From the NCBI GenBank assembly GCA_033239525.1, contig BSYO01000003.1, positions 10,906,001 through 10,970,000 of the forward strand: 64,000 nt of DNA, read 5' to 3'. Both the position numbers and the translations under genes were made by a program. Shown in pieces: positions 1 through 11,681 of this stretch (its first letter is position 1; each line of letters opens with the position of its first letter). This stretch comes from Nepenthes gracilis. Its lineage: Eukaryota > Streptophyta > Magnoliopsida > Caryophyllales > Nepenthaceae. Below the pieces are notes generated by a model that saw only the letters and a program-made list of their open reading frames with translations, was not told the origin of the DNA and did no database searches.

Positions 1-1152
1 GCGTTGTGTCCGCTCGGCCTTCCGCGCGTTTTGCTCCAACAAATTTATCAATTTTTATTTTACTTCCATGTATATTGAAATATCAGAGTTGATATCGATT
101 ACAATTATGTTAGATATTGGGCGGTACATATTTGACGCAAAATCTATTTAGTATGATCTCGTCAAAATATAGCTATGTGATTAAAATTAGATTTATATAA
201 TTTAAAGTATTTAAATTTTAGTTTATTTTACACATTTAAAGAGTTGTAGTTTATTCTATTTAATAAAAACACCTTAATAATATGTAAAATACAAAACTAA
301 CAAGAAAGTGAAAAAACTAAGACAAGCCAAGTTAATTCTACTTACAATAACTTCACAAAAAGTAATAAATATTATTAAAAATTGTATATTTCTTCTAATA
401 AAGAGTGAAGATAAAATCACAAAATTAAAATTTAGGTATGATTTCAATTACATTTGTATCATGATAGTGAAAGAGAGAGAGAGAGAGAGAAGAAAAACAA
501 AGTAGAGAATGAAAGAGATTGGGGGAGAAATAACAAATGAGATTATAAATATTGATTAATATATTCTATTAAGTTGTTGATAAAGAGATATAACATAATT
601 TTTTTAATATTAAAAAATATTAATATTAATGAGTCTGATAATATATAGCCACCGATATGTTGTATGTCCGATGGTATTTCTCTATTATGTTACATATATA
701 ATACTAATTATATATTTTTTTTTGAAAAAAACATTGAATTAAATTGATCATATCTTATTAATACACACATTAAAGTGTGAAAGGTTTTTAATGAATTATA
801 ATTTTAGAAACTTTCATGATAATTTCAATGAATTTTTCATATCTTGTAATTAATAAAATTAAACTAAAAAAATAAAATTTAATCGTAAATCTAAAAAGTA
901 AAAACCGAGAGTTTTTCTTGTATGATTTTCATTTTTTAAATGAACATTCTTCTCCCATCACAGTAGACGACAACATTTGCGTCATAATAATGATTGAAAT
1001 GTTGAGGGTGAGTTTTTATTTAAAAATTAAAAATTAAATGTAGCACAAAATATCATAATTTAAATTATAAAAATAATTACTATCTATTGCCAGGTTAAAC
1101 TAGGCAAAATTTACACTACCAAAGCGTATATTATGAGATTGACTTATAAGAA
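1..1152. other. AT-rich DNA without a recognisable gene
   Basis: The first ~45 bases are GC-richer than what follows and may be the tail of a repeat cut by the window edge. The rest is AT-rich with short poly-A and poly-T runs. The only long open frames are simple-sequence translations. I see no gene. Confidence 0.6.
472..490. repeat. (GA)n microsatellite
   Basis: About nine uninterrupted GA dinucleotides within purine-rich DNA. A simple repeat with no sign of function. Confidence 0.9.
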
Positions 1153-1956
1153 TATTGAATTATGGGTCATTTTCGTATAAACTTATATCTATTTGATATG
1201 CCAATTAATGGTTCGAACAATGATACACTGGTACTTACTGATATGGAGAATTGTAGTATTTCATACACGTGACTAGCACCTAAAGCACTAATTCTAAAGG
1301 GGGAGTGCTCAAAGTGCACTTGAAGCACTGAATCCAATGGTCTTACGTTTGAGGTGCACCCGAGGGGTACCTGAGGCACCAAAAATAGTGGGCGCATGCT
1401 CAAGGGGAGCCTGAGGCATCATTTTCAATGGCACTCGCACTTAAGATGCACTTGATAGACCCTTGAGCACTACTAATAGTATTAAAATATGCTCACGTAT
1501 TTTTAGGGTTAACAACTTACAACATTCACACTTGAATAGGATCATCCTTGAGAGAAACAAAAAGAGAAAGAAAGAGAAAACGAAAAAAAGAATAATTCGA
1601 GTATCCGGTTGGATTTCGAATCGTATTTTAATTTTCATCGACACTGAGTTCGCTATTTTTAAAGTTGAGAAAAACGTTCAACCAAATTTATTTCTTCTCT
1701 TTCGTCTTATATCATCCATTGTTCGAGCTTATTTGTAATAAGGTGTTGTATTTTTATATTTAATAGTTTATATAACAAAAATATTATATAGTGGAGATAT
1801 TTTTAGACAAATCATCATATGATTTTTCTCCCTCATTTTAAAAAAAATTTTATACGTAAAAATTACATGTCGATTCATTATTTATAATTGTTAGTTGATT
1901 ATTGTGCGTTGTTAATTAAAACCTCACGGTTCAAATAAACGGATCATATCCTAACA
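1153..1956 (+). repeat. 5' LTR of copia element A
   Basis: Matches 5984-6705 along its length, including GGTTAGCAACTTGCAA-like and GATTATTGTGCGTT-like segments. It ends CATATCCTAACA just before the primer-binding site. The left edge (TATTGAATTATGGGTCA) lacks a clean TG, probably through mutation. The middle contains several GCACTTGAGGCAC-type imperfect palindromes. Confidence 0.82.
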
Positions 1957-1972
1957 AGTAGTATGAGAGACA
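1957..1972 (+). promoter_or_regulatory. Primer binding site of copia element A
   Basis: AGTAGTATGAGAGACA follows the 5' LTR directly and resembles the plant copia PBS TGGTATCAGAGC (initiator-Met tRNA) with substitutions. It fixes the element as plus-strand. Confidence 0.7.
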
Positions 1973-1999
1973 CGGTAATTGGTATTGGATATTAAAACT

Positions 2000-4900
2000 T
2001 GTTTGAATCGATGAAGATCGAGAACAAGATAATTTATTTGAATAGTATAAATTATGATATCTGACAGAACAAGATGAAGGATTTACTGTCTGTAGAACCA
2101 ATATATTTTTCGATATTTGCTGCATAAAAGCCCAAGTCAAGATCTGAAAAGGAATGGACTTTTAAATATGAATAAGTTTTTGACTATATTTGATAATTTG
2201 TAAACAATAATACATATAATCACATTCGAAATAAGACAAATATGAAGACATTGTGGCAAAAACTTGAGACACTCTTTGTTTCAAAAATTGGCAATAACAA
2301 ATTATATTACTTAATGAAATTAATGCAGGTGAGGTACAAAGAGGGTACATTAATAGCTGATCACTTGAACAAATTTTAATAATATATTGATCAATTGAGT
2401 GGTATGGGTATCAAATTTGATAATGAACTGATTACCGTATCGGACTCTTTATATGTGATACAAATCACGATCATTTATATCACTTCAAATGGCATGGTGA
2501 CTTGAAAATAGTAAAGGGAGCCATGCTAAATGGGGAGATGAGACGTCGTTCACTGGGGTCTTCTTCTTTATACTCCGAAATGCTAGTCTTCAAGTCATAG
2601 GGAAGGAATAAAGGGTGTTGCCCTAAATCTAGTGAAAAGAGTCAAAGTAAGTCCCGATTAAGGTATCAAAATCTCAAGTACCATCATTGAGAAAAAAATG
2701 GGCATATTAAAAGGCACTATTACAAGTGAAGTATAAAAACACTGACAATAACGAGAAGAAAGTGAATAATGTTCAAGATGAAGAGAAAGCGTCAATTGTT
2801 ACAAATGCGACCTTTGATTGGTACGTAAGAAGGATGAAGTAATCAATTTGACGAATCACGAAACTAATTAAGTGGTGGCCAGCGATGTCTCCCTCCACGT
2901 TATGTCAGGAAGGAAAATTTTCATGTCTTATACTCCCAATAATTTTAAAGTTTTGAAGATGGGTAATGAATGCACATCTTAGATTGTCAGTTGTGATGAC
3001 ATGTGTCTAATTACCAACAATGGGACCAAATTGCTGTTAAGGAATGTACGATACATTTCGAATATTTGGCTCAATCTAATTTCAATGGGGAAGCTCAATA
3101 ACGAAAGATTTTGTAACATATTTTATGAAGGGATCTGGAAATTCACTAGAGAATCTCTAGTAATTATCTGGAAAAAGAAAGTTTTTGACTTGTATGTGTT
3201 ATAATCCTCTATTTCAGTTAAAGATATGTATGTTGTTTGAAGTGAGGAGTCTTCTAACTTATGACACTAACAGTTGAGCCACATGAGTGAGAAAAGACTG
3301 AATTGTTTAGCCAAGGACTTCCTATGGGGTGTTATGTAAGCTAAATTGAAGATTTGCACTCGTTACATGGCGAAGAAGTAACAGTGAGTTTCATTTTATG
3401 GAAAATCATTCACGAGAAAGGTTGATCTTTTTGAATTGATTTACACCGATATATGTGGCCTTTTCAAGGTGAAGACACTCAAAGGAGCACTGTATTTTAT
3501 CACATTTATTAATAATTATTTGAGAAAGTTGTGAGTGTACCCATTGAGTCAAATGATCAAGTTCTTTCCATTTTTGAACAATTTCATACTTTGATTGAGA
3601 GGCAAATCGGGAAAAAATTGAAGAGTATTTGGAGTGACAATGGCGGTGAGTATATCGGAGCATTTAATATGTATTGTCGAACCCACAAAATTCAATACCA
3701 AAGGACTTCACCAAAGATATTATAATTGAATGGTCTAGTTGAATGGGAAAATAGGACTTGATGGAGAGTGTTTAATGTGTGCTTTCAAAGGCAAAACTCT
3801 CCGATTCATCTTAGGGGAAAGCCTTAAATGTTGTGGCTTATATTATCAATCTATTACCGAGCAATCCACTAACTGTAGAAGTTTCAAAAAATGTGTAGTC
3901 GGAAAAGGAAGTATCCTATGACCACTTGCGCATGTTTAGATATAGGTCATTTATCCACATCCTTAAGGATGAGAGGTCCAAGTTAGAATAAAAAATAAGG
4001 CAATGCATTTTTCTTGGCTATAGAGAAGATATTTGAAATATTAGTTCTATGATTCGATAGAGTAGAAACTTATTCGATCGAGGGATGTGGCATTCGTCGA
4101 TGACAAGATAATTAAAAATATTGGCAAAGAAACAAAGGTCATTTCTAACAACGACAATAGACAGATTTTGTGATACAAATCTTAAGTCCTTGATACCAGT
4201 ACCTATTTGTCACGAAAATGGTGATCAATGTAATGCCAAAAGGGAAGAAGACCGTGAGACTCCTACTCATGGTGATGAGGATGACGTTATTCCTCATGAT
4301 GTTTCTAAACACATCGAGACCATTTCACTCTGATGATCCACGAGAAATCAAAGGCCTTCTATTTATCTATCTACTGATAAGTATGTATTACTTACCAAAA
4401 AAGGAGAGCCAGAAAATTTTGCTGAAACCATAGAGAATGAGTACAAATCAGAGTGGATGGAGTTATGTAAGATGAAATAAAAACATTGCAAGAAAATAAC
4501 ACATTTAAGATGACAAAATTGCTAAAGGGTGAACGTGCTTTGAAGAATAAGTGGATTTTCATTTAAAGACTGATGAGAACAGCCCGCAATCAAGATATAA
4601 TGCGACGTCGATTGTGAAAGGTTTCAATCAATGGAAGGGTGTTAATTTTAATGAGATTTTTACCCTATTTGTGAAGATGTCTTCAATCTAGTTGGTACTC
4701 AGATTGGTCATGATTCTTGATTTGGAAGTTGAATAGTTGGATATGTGGATGATATTTTTTTATGGTGGTCTTGAGGAGAAAATTTATATGGCGCAGATAG
4801 AGGGATTCCGTATTGAGTGGAAGGAATGTTTAGTATATTATTTGAATTAAACCTATACGGGTTGAGACAAAGTTTTGAAACAATGATACAAAAAGCTTGA

Positions 4901-5960
4901 ATCTGTTACGGTGGATTAAAATTACCAAAAAGCTATTTTGGATTATTATATCTTTGTTCAAAGATTTTCTAAAGATAATTTCGTTATTCTCATACTTTAT
5001 ATGAATAATATGCTGATTATTGAATGTAATATTTCTTGGATCCCCAAATTAAAGCAACAATTTGGGAAGTCATTTGCCATGAAGGATTTAGGACCGGTGA
5101 AATAAATTCTAGGTATTAGAATATCTCACGACCACAAGACAAAAAAATTATAGATATCACAGAAAAGTTATGTGAAGAAAGGTATTTTAACGTTATAACA
5201 TAGAGAAATTCAAGTCCGTGGCCACTCCATTGGCCAATCATTTTAAATTGAACAACCGACATTATCCTTCCATGGATGATGAAAAAGTAGAAAAGGCATA
5301 CTCAACTCATTGGCCATAGGTAGCTTATGTATAATATGGTGTGTACAAAATCGGATATTACTTATATTATTGGAACGATTAGCCATTTTTTATTAAATCC
5401 GGGTAATGAGTATTAATTCATGGTAAAATAGATATTGAAATATTTTCAAGGAACTTTCAAGCTATACTTGGGTTTTAGAAGCGACAAGTTTCTTCTAATT
5501 AGGTATATTGATACAAATATGGCGGACAATATTGACTATTAGAAGTTTATATTGTGATATTTAGTCATATGTGTGGGAAGAGCTGTTTTTTGGCAATTGA
5601 AATTGTAAAAGTATGTTACTCTCTCTACTATCGGAACAAAACTTATTACTGTGACAGGGATAAATAAAGAGATATTGTGGATGAAAATATTTATCCGGGA
5701 ACTCAGCTTTAAGTAGGAGCGATATGTGCTATTTTGTAACAATCAAAATATAATTTATTTTTATAAAAACTCATCATTTTATTTCAAATCGAAGCACATT
5801 GATGTGAGATATCACTGAGTGCAGAATATTGCTGACTCAGAATTGTTGACACTCGACAATATCAAAATCAAGGATAATAGATCAGATATGATAATCAAAG
5901 TATTGTAGAAGGAAAAGCTTGAAACTTGCCGAATCATTATTAGGATGATGATAATTGTCC
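2000..5960 (+). pseudogene. Copia gag-pol remnant
   Basis: Read across frames: gag-like sequence (~2180-2400), a degenerate zinc knuckle (~2800), a protease-like stretch (~2870-2970, no intact DSG), and GAG-pre-integrase (3001-3204, NVRYISNIWLNLISMGKL). The integrase core follows (3406-3730, GALYFITFINNYLRK and WSDNGGEYIGAF), with the Asp-Asn-Gly-Gly-Glu catalytic region still readable. Reverse-transcriptase fragments lie at ~4440-5250, with FAMKDLGPV and LGIRISHD, and YMNNML where YVDDML is expected. An RNase H end (~5440-5860, SKHIDVRYH) completes the order. Each block sits in a different frame with stops between, so no polyprotein can be made. Its role is that of a dead copy, possibly a small-RNA source. 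Confidence 0.85.
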
Positions 5961-5983
5961 CCACACAAGTCATCGAGAAAGTT

Positions 5984-6705
5984 TATTAAGTTATAGGTCA
6001 CTCTCGTGTTGACCCATACCCATTTGATGTATTGATCAGTTGTTCGGATAAGAACACACAGTTACTATACTGATACAGAAGATTGTAATGTTTCGTATGT
6101 GTGACCAGCACATGAGGCACTGGATTCTAAAGGAGAGTACTCCAGGTGCGCCTCAAGGGGAGCTTAAAGTGTTGAATCCAGTGGTCTTGCACTTGAGGCG
6201 TGTTTAAGGAGTGCCTAAGCACGGTTTGCAATATGAAAATGTGCTCACCCATTTTTAGGGTTAGCAACTTGCAATATTCAGACCCAAAAAGTGTTGTCCA
6301 TGAGAAAAAAGAAGTGAAAAAAAGATAAAAGAAAAAAGAGAAACATTTGAGTATCTGGATGAACTCCGAATCATATTTTAGTTTTTAACGATCGTAGATA
6401 TTCTATTCCTAAAATTAAGAAGAAAGTTTTATCAATTTTATCTATTCTCTTTCATTTTGTTTTTTCTACTATTCGGGCTTATTTGTGACGAAATATTGTA
6501 TCATTATATTTGATGATTTGTATAACTGAAATATTGTATAGTAAAGATATTTTCGGTCAAATTATCATGTGATTTTTTTCTTCATTTTAAATAAAATTTT
6601 GTACATAAAATTTGTGTATCACTTCATTGTTTGTAATTATTGGTTAATTATTGTGCGTTATTGATTGATTTCTTTTGGATCAAATCAATTGGTCATATCC
6701 CAATA
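5984..6705 (+). repeat. 3' LTR of copia element A
   Basis: Partner of 1153-1956. It starts TATTAAGTTATAGGTCACT and ends CATATCCCAATA. It is shorter by ~80 bp through internal deletions. The polypurine tract expected just upstream is not obvious. Confidence 0.82.
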
Positions 6706-7349
6706 AAAGATTTAGGATTTTAAAAGCTGAGATGGATATAAATCACCATGTTATTAACATCACTCTCACAAAATAATATTTTGTAATATGTTTTATGTTT
6801 AGAGATTTTTTTTTGAACTACAAAATATTACGTAAATACATGCTAATTAAAATATATACACAAAGATAATACATTCGGCATAATTTCAATATCAAAATGT
6901 AATTCATATACTATTATGCTGATCGGTCATTGACGAAATTTTAATGCCACCCACAATTAAAACAATAAAATTAGACAAGATTTCACCTTTTATTTTCTTA
7001 TAGCCGAAAATGAATTTACACATTGTACTATTATGTAGCTTATTTCATTAAATAAAAAATCTTATAATTGATGTGACATTTCAACATTTGTTTAGTCTAT
7101 TGAGATGATGATGATGTCTGTAACAGAGAACCCGCATTCTATGTCTAAAAACTATTTTGTTAGCACTTTTATTATAACGAATTGGTACTTTTTTTTTTTT
7201 TTATATAATAATGCTAAAAATTTTGTCAATTAAATTGTTAACGCTAACAATATCAACATATTAAAGTTTGTTCTTGTTTATGGAACTATTTTCAGAATTG
7301 ATTCACCCTCAAATGATGCATAATTAATCTCACAAATATAAGAAGTTTT
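6706..7349. other. AT-rich spacer, nothing recognised
   Basis: AT-rich with a T-run near 7190. No open frame, LTR edge or known repeat seen. Confidence 0.5.
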
Positions 7350-7354
7350 GATAT

Positions 7355-8456
7355 TGATGCGTTCTTGGATCTGAATTTTAAATAGATTTGGGCTGATTCG
7401 CTTGTCTGGTTCCGACTCCGTTCACTGAGTTTGGATCCTACACACCACTAAACGAACAGGAGATCAATGTATCGAGAAAAAGTTGTCCCACTGAAAACAC
7501 TCCGACGCTCAAGTCAGTAAACAGCTTTCGAAATCTATGAAGGTAACTAGAAATGAGAATTGAGAGGGAGAGTATAAGAGTGCGTAGGTTTTCAGATAAA
7601 AGAGAGACAATACCGTCTCTTGAATTTGGATGGTGGGTGAAGGTAGTAGGCGTCTGTCAATAGGAAGAGTGCCTGTATGCTTTTGATTTTGTGTTCTTTC
7701 TCTCGGCACGTTAGGACGCTTTGCAGAAAGAGAGTACGAAATCATCGTGGAATGCGTAGTCAAGAGCATATGTTTGTGTAGTAGAGAGCGCAGTAGCCGA
7801 CGTAATAGAAGGCATTGTATGAGTAGTTGTTCGCATGCCCTGAGCGAAGACCCTAGGGCTAATTTTAATGGCGACAGGGTGATCATCCTTGGTTGGAAGG
7901 TGTGATCCCCTACGCTATGTTTAGGCAACCTTTCTTGTGAGGAAGGCACGAGTTGCCTAATTAGTTGGGATTGTTTCCTTCTTTGGCAGGTAACTGTTTT
8001 CTAAATTTTCTACCTTCCTTTCGAGTATATTACCGTTGGAAGGCTCCACTTGGTAAGAATTAGGAAGATTTGGCGCTTTCCTTGTGGAAAAGGTGTCGAT
8101 CTTATCAACGTCCTTTTTGGAGCTGGTTGGATTTATGGAAGGCGCAAAGTTAGGAAAAAAGTCGTTGCTAACCGCCTGCTAGAGCGTGGGCCCAATTGGG
8201 CAAAGCTCGTGAAAAGCCTTTTGATTCTTGGTCTGTTGCTACAATGATTATGGTCAATGCATTGGTTGACCGTCCTGAGCGCGAGTTGGCTGCCCACCTG
8301 TGCCTCAGTTAGTCAATGCTGGCGTTGACCATCTGACGCGTATTTAGGCCCTTCAGGAATTCGGCTCTCATTTTCTATTGGGCCAACGTTGACCGTCTAA
8401 CAGTAGATCTGGGCCGCCTTTGACTATTGGGCCAGCCCATTTACAGTGTTCAATCA
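7355..8456 (-). repeat. 3' LTR of element B (minus orientation)
   Basis: Starts TGATGCGTTCTTGG and ends TTCAATCA. It aligns over its length with 9189-10280 with scattered substitutions and small indels. Confidence 0.9.
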
Positions 8457-8468
8457 CTAGCCCCCATG
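8457..8468 (-). promoter_or_regulatory. Polypurine tract of element B
   Basis: On the minus strand, ATGGGGGCTAG lies directly before the LTR. A G-rich tract of this form primes plus-strand synthesis in LTR elements. The related sequence GGGGGGCTAA occupies the same place in the inverted unit at 27344-27354. Confidence 0.65.
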
Positions 8469-8570
8469 CTGGTGGCCAAAATTTTGGCCTACGGTATGTT
8501 CATAATGGGATGCTCCTCACTATCCTTTGCTGCTTAAAAATTTTGGAGAACTCCACGAAAGGGTGAGGCG

Positions 8571-8790
8571 TTGACCGTCCTGGTCACATTCCCAGAAGAA
8601 AAGTTGACCCGATCTGTTGACTGTCTTTGGTCAGATCCGGAGAAGAAAGTTGACCAGATCTGTTGACCGTCTCTGATCAGATTCGGAGAATAAAATTGAC
8701 CGGATCTGTTGACCGTTTTTTGTTAGATCCAGAGAAAAAAATTTACAAGGTCCGTTGGCCGTCTTTGGCCAGATTTCGGAGAACTTTGTA
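8571..8790. repeat. ~46-bp degenerate tandem repeats inside element B
   Basis: About four imperfect units built on GTTGACCAGATCTGTTGACC then GTCTTTGGTCAGATCCGGAG. They lie close to the polypurine tract and have no coding potential. A 45-bp tandem array sits in the same position in the related unit at 27480-27665. Confidence 0.8.
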
Positions 8791-9168
8791 TGAGCCATGA
8801 GTGATGCATAGCCATTAGCTGGCCTCTCGGGCCTTCTGCCTGGCCTCTTTTTCCTCGAGCCATCTTTTCTGGTGGTCGGCGCAGGGACGGCTACAGGCAG
8901 AGCCCCCTGTTGTGGCTACTCTTATCGAGAGTAGAGTAATTAGAGCAGACGGTTATTGGTCTGCATCTACTCCATCAGTCGTTGAAAGAAAGGTGTAGGT
9001 GCCCCCACTGTCGTCCCCTTGACCAGGGTACCAGCAGTGTGGTCCTGGTTAGGAGAAGTGGCGTCTCTAGAGGGATCGCTAGTTTAGGCTCTCGTATTCA
9101 CCATTGCGGATGAGTCTGGCGGTAAAAAGAGAACGTTGTGAGGGAGTGTGGTTGGCTTTTCGTAAGCG

Positions 9169-9188
9169 TTTACCACAGATAGCGACAA
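9169..9188 (-). promoter_or_regulatory. Primer binding site of element B
   Basis: The minus-strand sequence TTGTCGCTATCTGTGGTAAA begins immediately inside the 5' LTR. It resembles the plant element PBS TGGCGCCGTCTGTGGGAA with substitutions. The exact tRNA is not assigned. Confidence 0.55.
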
Positions 9189-10280
9189 TGATACGTCCTT
9201 GGATCCGAACTTTGAACAGATTCGGGCTGATCCGCTTGTCTGGTTCCGACTCCGTTCAATGAGTTTGGATCCTGCACACCACTAAACAAACATGAGGTCA
9301 GTGTGTCGAGAAAAAGTTATCTCACCGAAAATATTCTGACGCTCAAGTCAATAAACAGCCTTCGAAATCTAGAAAGGTAACTGAAAATGTAAATTGAGAG
9401 AGAGTGTGTAAGAGTACGTAGGTTTCCAGATAAAAGAGAGGTAATACCGTCTCTTGAATCTAAACGGTGGGTGAAGATAGTAGGCGTTTGTCAATAGGAA
9501 AAACGCCTGTATGCCTTTGATTTTGTGTTCTTTCTCTTAGCACGTTAGGACGCTTTGCAGAGAGAGAGTATAAAATCGTCGTGGAATGTGTAGTCAAGAG
9601 CGTATATTTGTGTAGTAGAGAGCGCAGTAGCCGGCGTAATAGAAGGCGTTGTGCGAGTAGTTGTTCGCATGCCCTGAGCGAAGACCCTAGGGTTCTTTTT
9701 AATGGCGGCAGGGTGATCTTCCTTGATTTGAAGGTGTGATCCCCTGCGCCATATTTAGGCGGAAGGAAGGCACGAGTTGCCTAATTAGCTGGGATTGTTT
9801 CCTTCTCTGGCGGGTAGCGGCTTTCCAAATTTCCTGCATTCCTTTCAAGTATAATACCATTGGAAGGTTTCACTTGGTAGGGATTGGGAAGATCTGACGC
9901 CTTTCTTATTGGAAAGGCGCCGATCTTGTCAATATTCTTTTTGGAACTGGTTGAATTTATGGAAGGCGTATAGTTAGAAAAAAAGCCGTTGCTAACCACC
10001 TGTTGGAGCGTGGGCCCAAGTGGGCCAGACCCGTGAAAAACCTTTTGATTCTTGGCCTGTTGTTACAATGATTCTGATCAATGCACGGGTTAACCGTCCA
10101 GAGCGCAGCTGGCCACCCGCCTGTGCCTCAGTCGGTCAATGTTGGCATTGACCGTCTGACGCGTGTTTGGGCCCTTCAGAAATTCGGCCCTCATTTTCTG
10201 TTGGGCCAACGTTGACAGCCTAACAGTAGATTTGGGCTGCTTTTGACTATTGGGCCAGCTCATTTACAATATACCCATCA
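9189..10280 (-). repeat. 5' LTR of element B (minus orientation)
   Basis: Starts TGATACGTCCTTGG and ends ATACCCATCA. Partner of 7355-8456. The GATAT duplication follows directly. Confidence 0.9.
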
Positions 10281-10285
10281 GATAT

Positions 10286-11325
10286 AACTTTTAGTGAGTT
10301 AGGAATCACACTCTATAAAGTTAAAATTGTATATAAAATTAATTTTACAACAATTGCGTAATCTAAAATGATGAGGAAATGACAATTTTAAATTGATGAT
10401 AATAAAAGTAACAGAAAGAACATTAATTCAACCACAGATTCAATTAAAAAAATACATAAAATCAAACAGTAAAGTATTAAATTGTAAGAATTTAAAGGTG
10501 CAGTGCCACGGTTGAAATAAATTTTGATATAAAAAATGGATCATAAAGGTGTAAAATAATAAGCCTAAAACAAAAATCCTGCTACACTTTTATTTGCTTT
10601 AGGTTTTATTTGGTTCATTTATAAACTTTATTTTTTAATATATTTTAGGGTTAGAATCTACATAACAAAGACATACCAATTTATCATGTAAAATAAACAA
10701 AATTACGTGACAATAGTAATAAATAAATAAATATAAAAAGGTAATAATCACTAATAATGCTCATTAGTTCATTAATGCTTTAATTTAATGGTTCGTTTAA
10801 TTAGTGAACTCAAATTAAAAATAAAACAGAAAACAAATAAATCTTAATAGTGAACAAAAAAATAAAACAGGGTTTGGTATAAATGAAGAAAATATTTCAA
10901 TTTATTGCATGGATCTTAACCTAACATACGACGAGGATATATCTCGGGTGCCAAGAAATTTTGTGGCTGTTTCAATTTATTTGAGATTGCCATGCAAAAT
11001 CCGTAGGAGACTGCATGGAATAATTTTGTGGCTCTGAGGTAAGATAACCAGCGTGGCTTCTACATATTACGCCAATAAAAAACCTATAAATTTTGTTGCA
11101 AGTGAATCGATCGATGACTCCCCACGTTCTTCTCCTTTCCTTGGTCGCGAGGCCAGCTGATTTGTTAGTGTTTTTATTTTTTTTATTTTTTACGGCTTCT
11201 AGCAGGTTTTTTCTTTCTTCTCTTTCTTTCTTACTGCCATGAGCAGCTTTCTTTTTTTCTTCACCTAGTTTCCTTGTGTCTACTAGATTTTTCACTTTAC
11301 TCTTTTCCTTTTCATATGCTGTTAC
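10286..11325. other. Spacer with a Lys/Glu-rich open frame on the minus strand
   Basis: AT-rich to ~10,900. From ~10,960 base composition changes. On the minus strand an open frame ends at 10972 and runs back to the edge of element C at 11325 (at least 107 codons, with no good ATG at its left). It is very rich in Lys, Glu and Arg in its first half (GEEKKKAAHGSKKEREERKN) and resembles no family I know. Such composition is also what purine-rich DNA gives by chance. On the plus strand there is a TATA-like CCTATAAATTTT near 11082. Element C may have interrupted something here, but I cannot show that it is a gene. Confidence 0.25.
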
Positions 11326-11681
11326 TGTTAAGTTTGGTCACTTCCTTGTGGGTAACTCAACAAATAGAAAAGTTTTGGTGGATCATATGAGTTTTATACG
11401 ATATTTGGAGTGCTGCAAACTAGTTACAATAATAACTAAGAAGACCGTTTGCCGGATAAGGCAAATCTCAAAATGAAAATCTAAAGTGGATTTTCAGAGT
11501 AGCATTTGTCGGAGTGGCAAATACAGGAATAAAATTTATTGGAATGACCGATATAAAATTGACTGGTCAGGCAAGCAAAATGGCCAATCAACAGAAGGTT
11601 GACCGGCAGAGAAAAGAATATGGTCAACATGATGTTAACCGGTTGAGAAATGGCCAGTTGTGCCATTTTGGCCGATTACAC

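Larger units (their letters stand above)
1153..6705 (+). mobile_element. Decayed Ty1/copia LTR retrotransposon (family A)
   Basis: Two direct repeats (1153-1956 and 5984-6705) flank remnants of a copia polyprotein in copia order: gag, protease, integrase, reverse transcriptase, RNase H. Directly after the left repeat is a primer-binding-site-like sequence, AGTAGTATGAGAGAC, a mutated form of the initiator-Met tRNA complement TGGTATCAGAGC usual for plant copia. The coding part has many stops and frameshifts and the LTRs differ at many bases and by indels, so this is an old, dead copy. The flanking pentamers aagaa/aaaga are only similar, so the target duplication is not secure. Domain wording (integrase WSDNGGEYIG, RNase H KHIDVRYH) fits the Tork/Tnt1-like copia group; the lineage is an inference. 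Confidence 0.88.
7355..10280 (-). mobile_element. Non-autonomous LTR retrotransposon (family B), minus strand
   Basis: Long direct repeats 7355-8456 and 9189-10280 start TGAT and end ATCA. The whole unit is flanked by a perfect 5-bp target duplication, GATAT (7350-7354 and 10281-10285). The interior is only 732 bp and has no gag or pol. Orientation is minus: read on that strand, the interior opens with TTGTCGCTATCTGTGGTAAA next to the LTR, like the plant Gypsy/LARD-type primer site TGGCGCCGTCTGTGGGAA, and closes with the G-rich tract ATGGGGGCTAG before the other LTR. The LTRs carry GACGCTCAAGTCAG (minus strand CTGACTTGAGCGTC), which I recall as recurrent in plant Gypsy-type LTRs. The element must have been mobilised by proteins from elsewhere. 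Open frames inside it are chance frames in LTR sequence. Confidence 0.9.

Noticed and set aside
7509..7949. 146-codon open frame, minus strand
   Set aside because: Lies wholly in the LTR of element B; its counterpart in the other LTR is broken and there is no recognisable domain.
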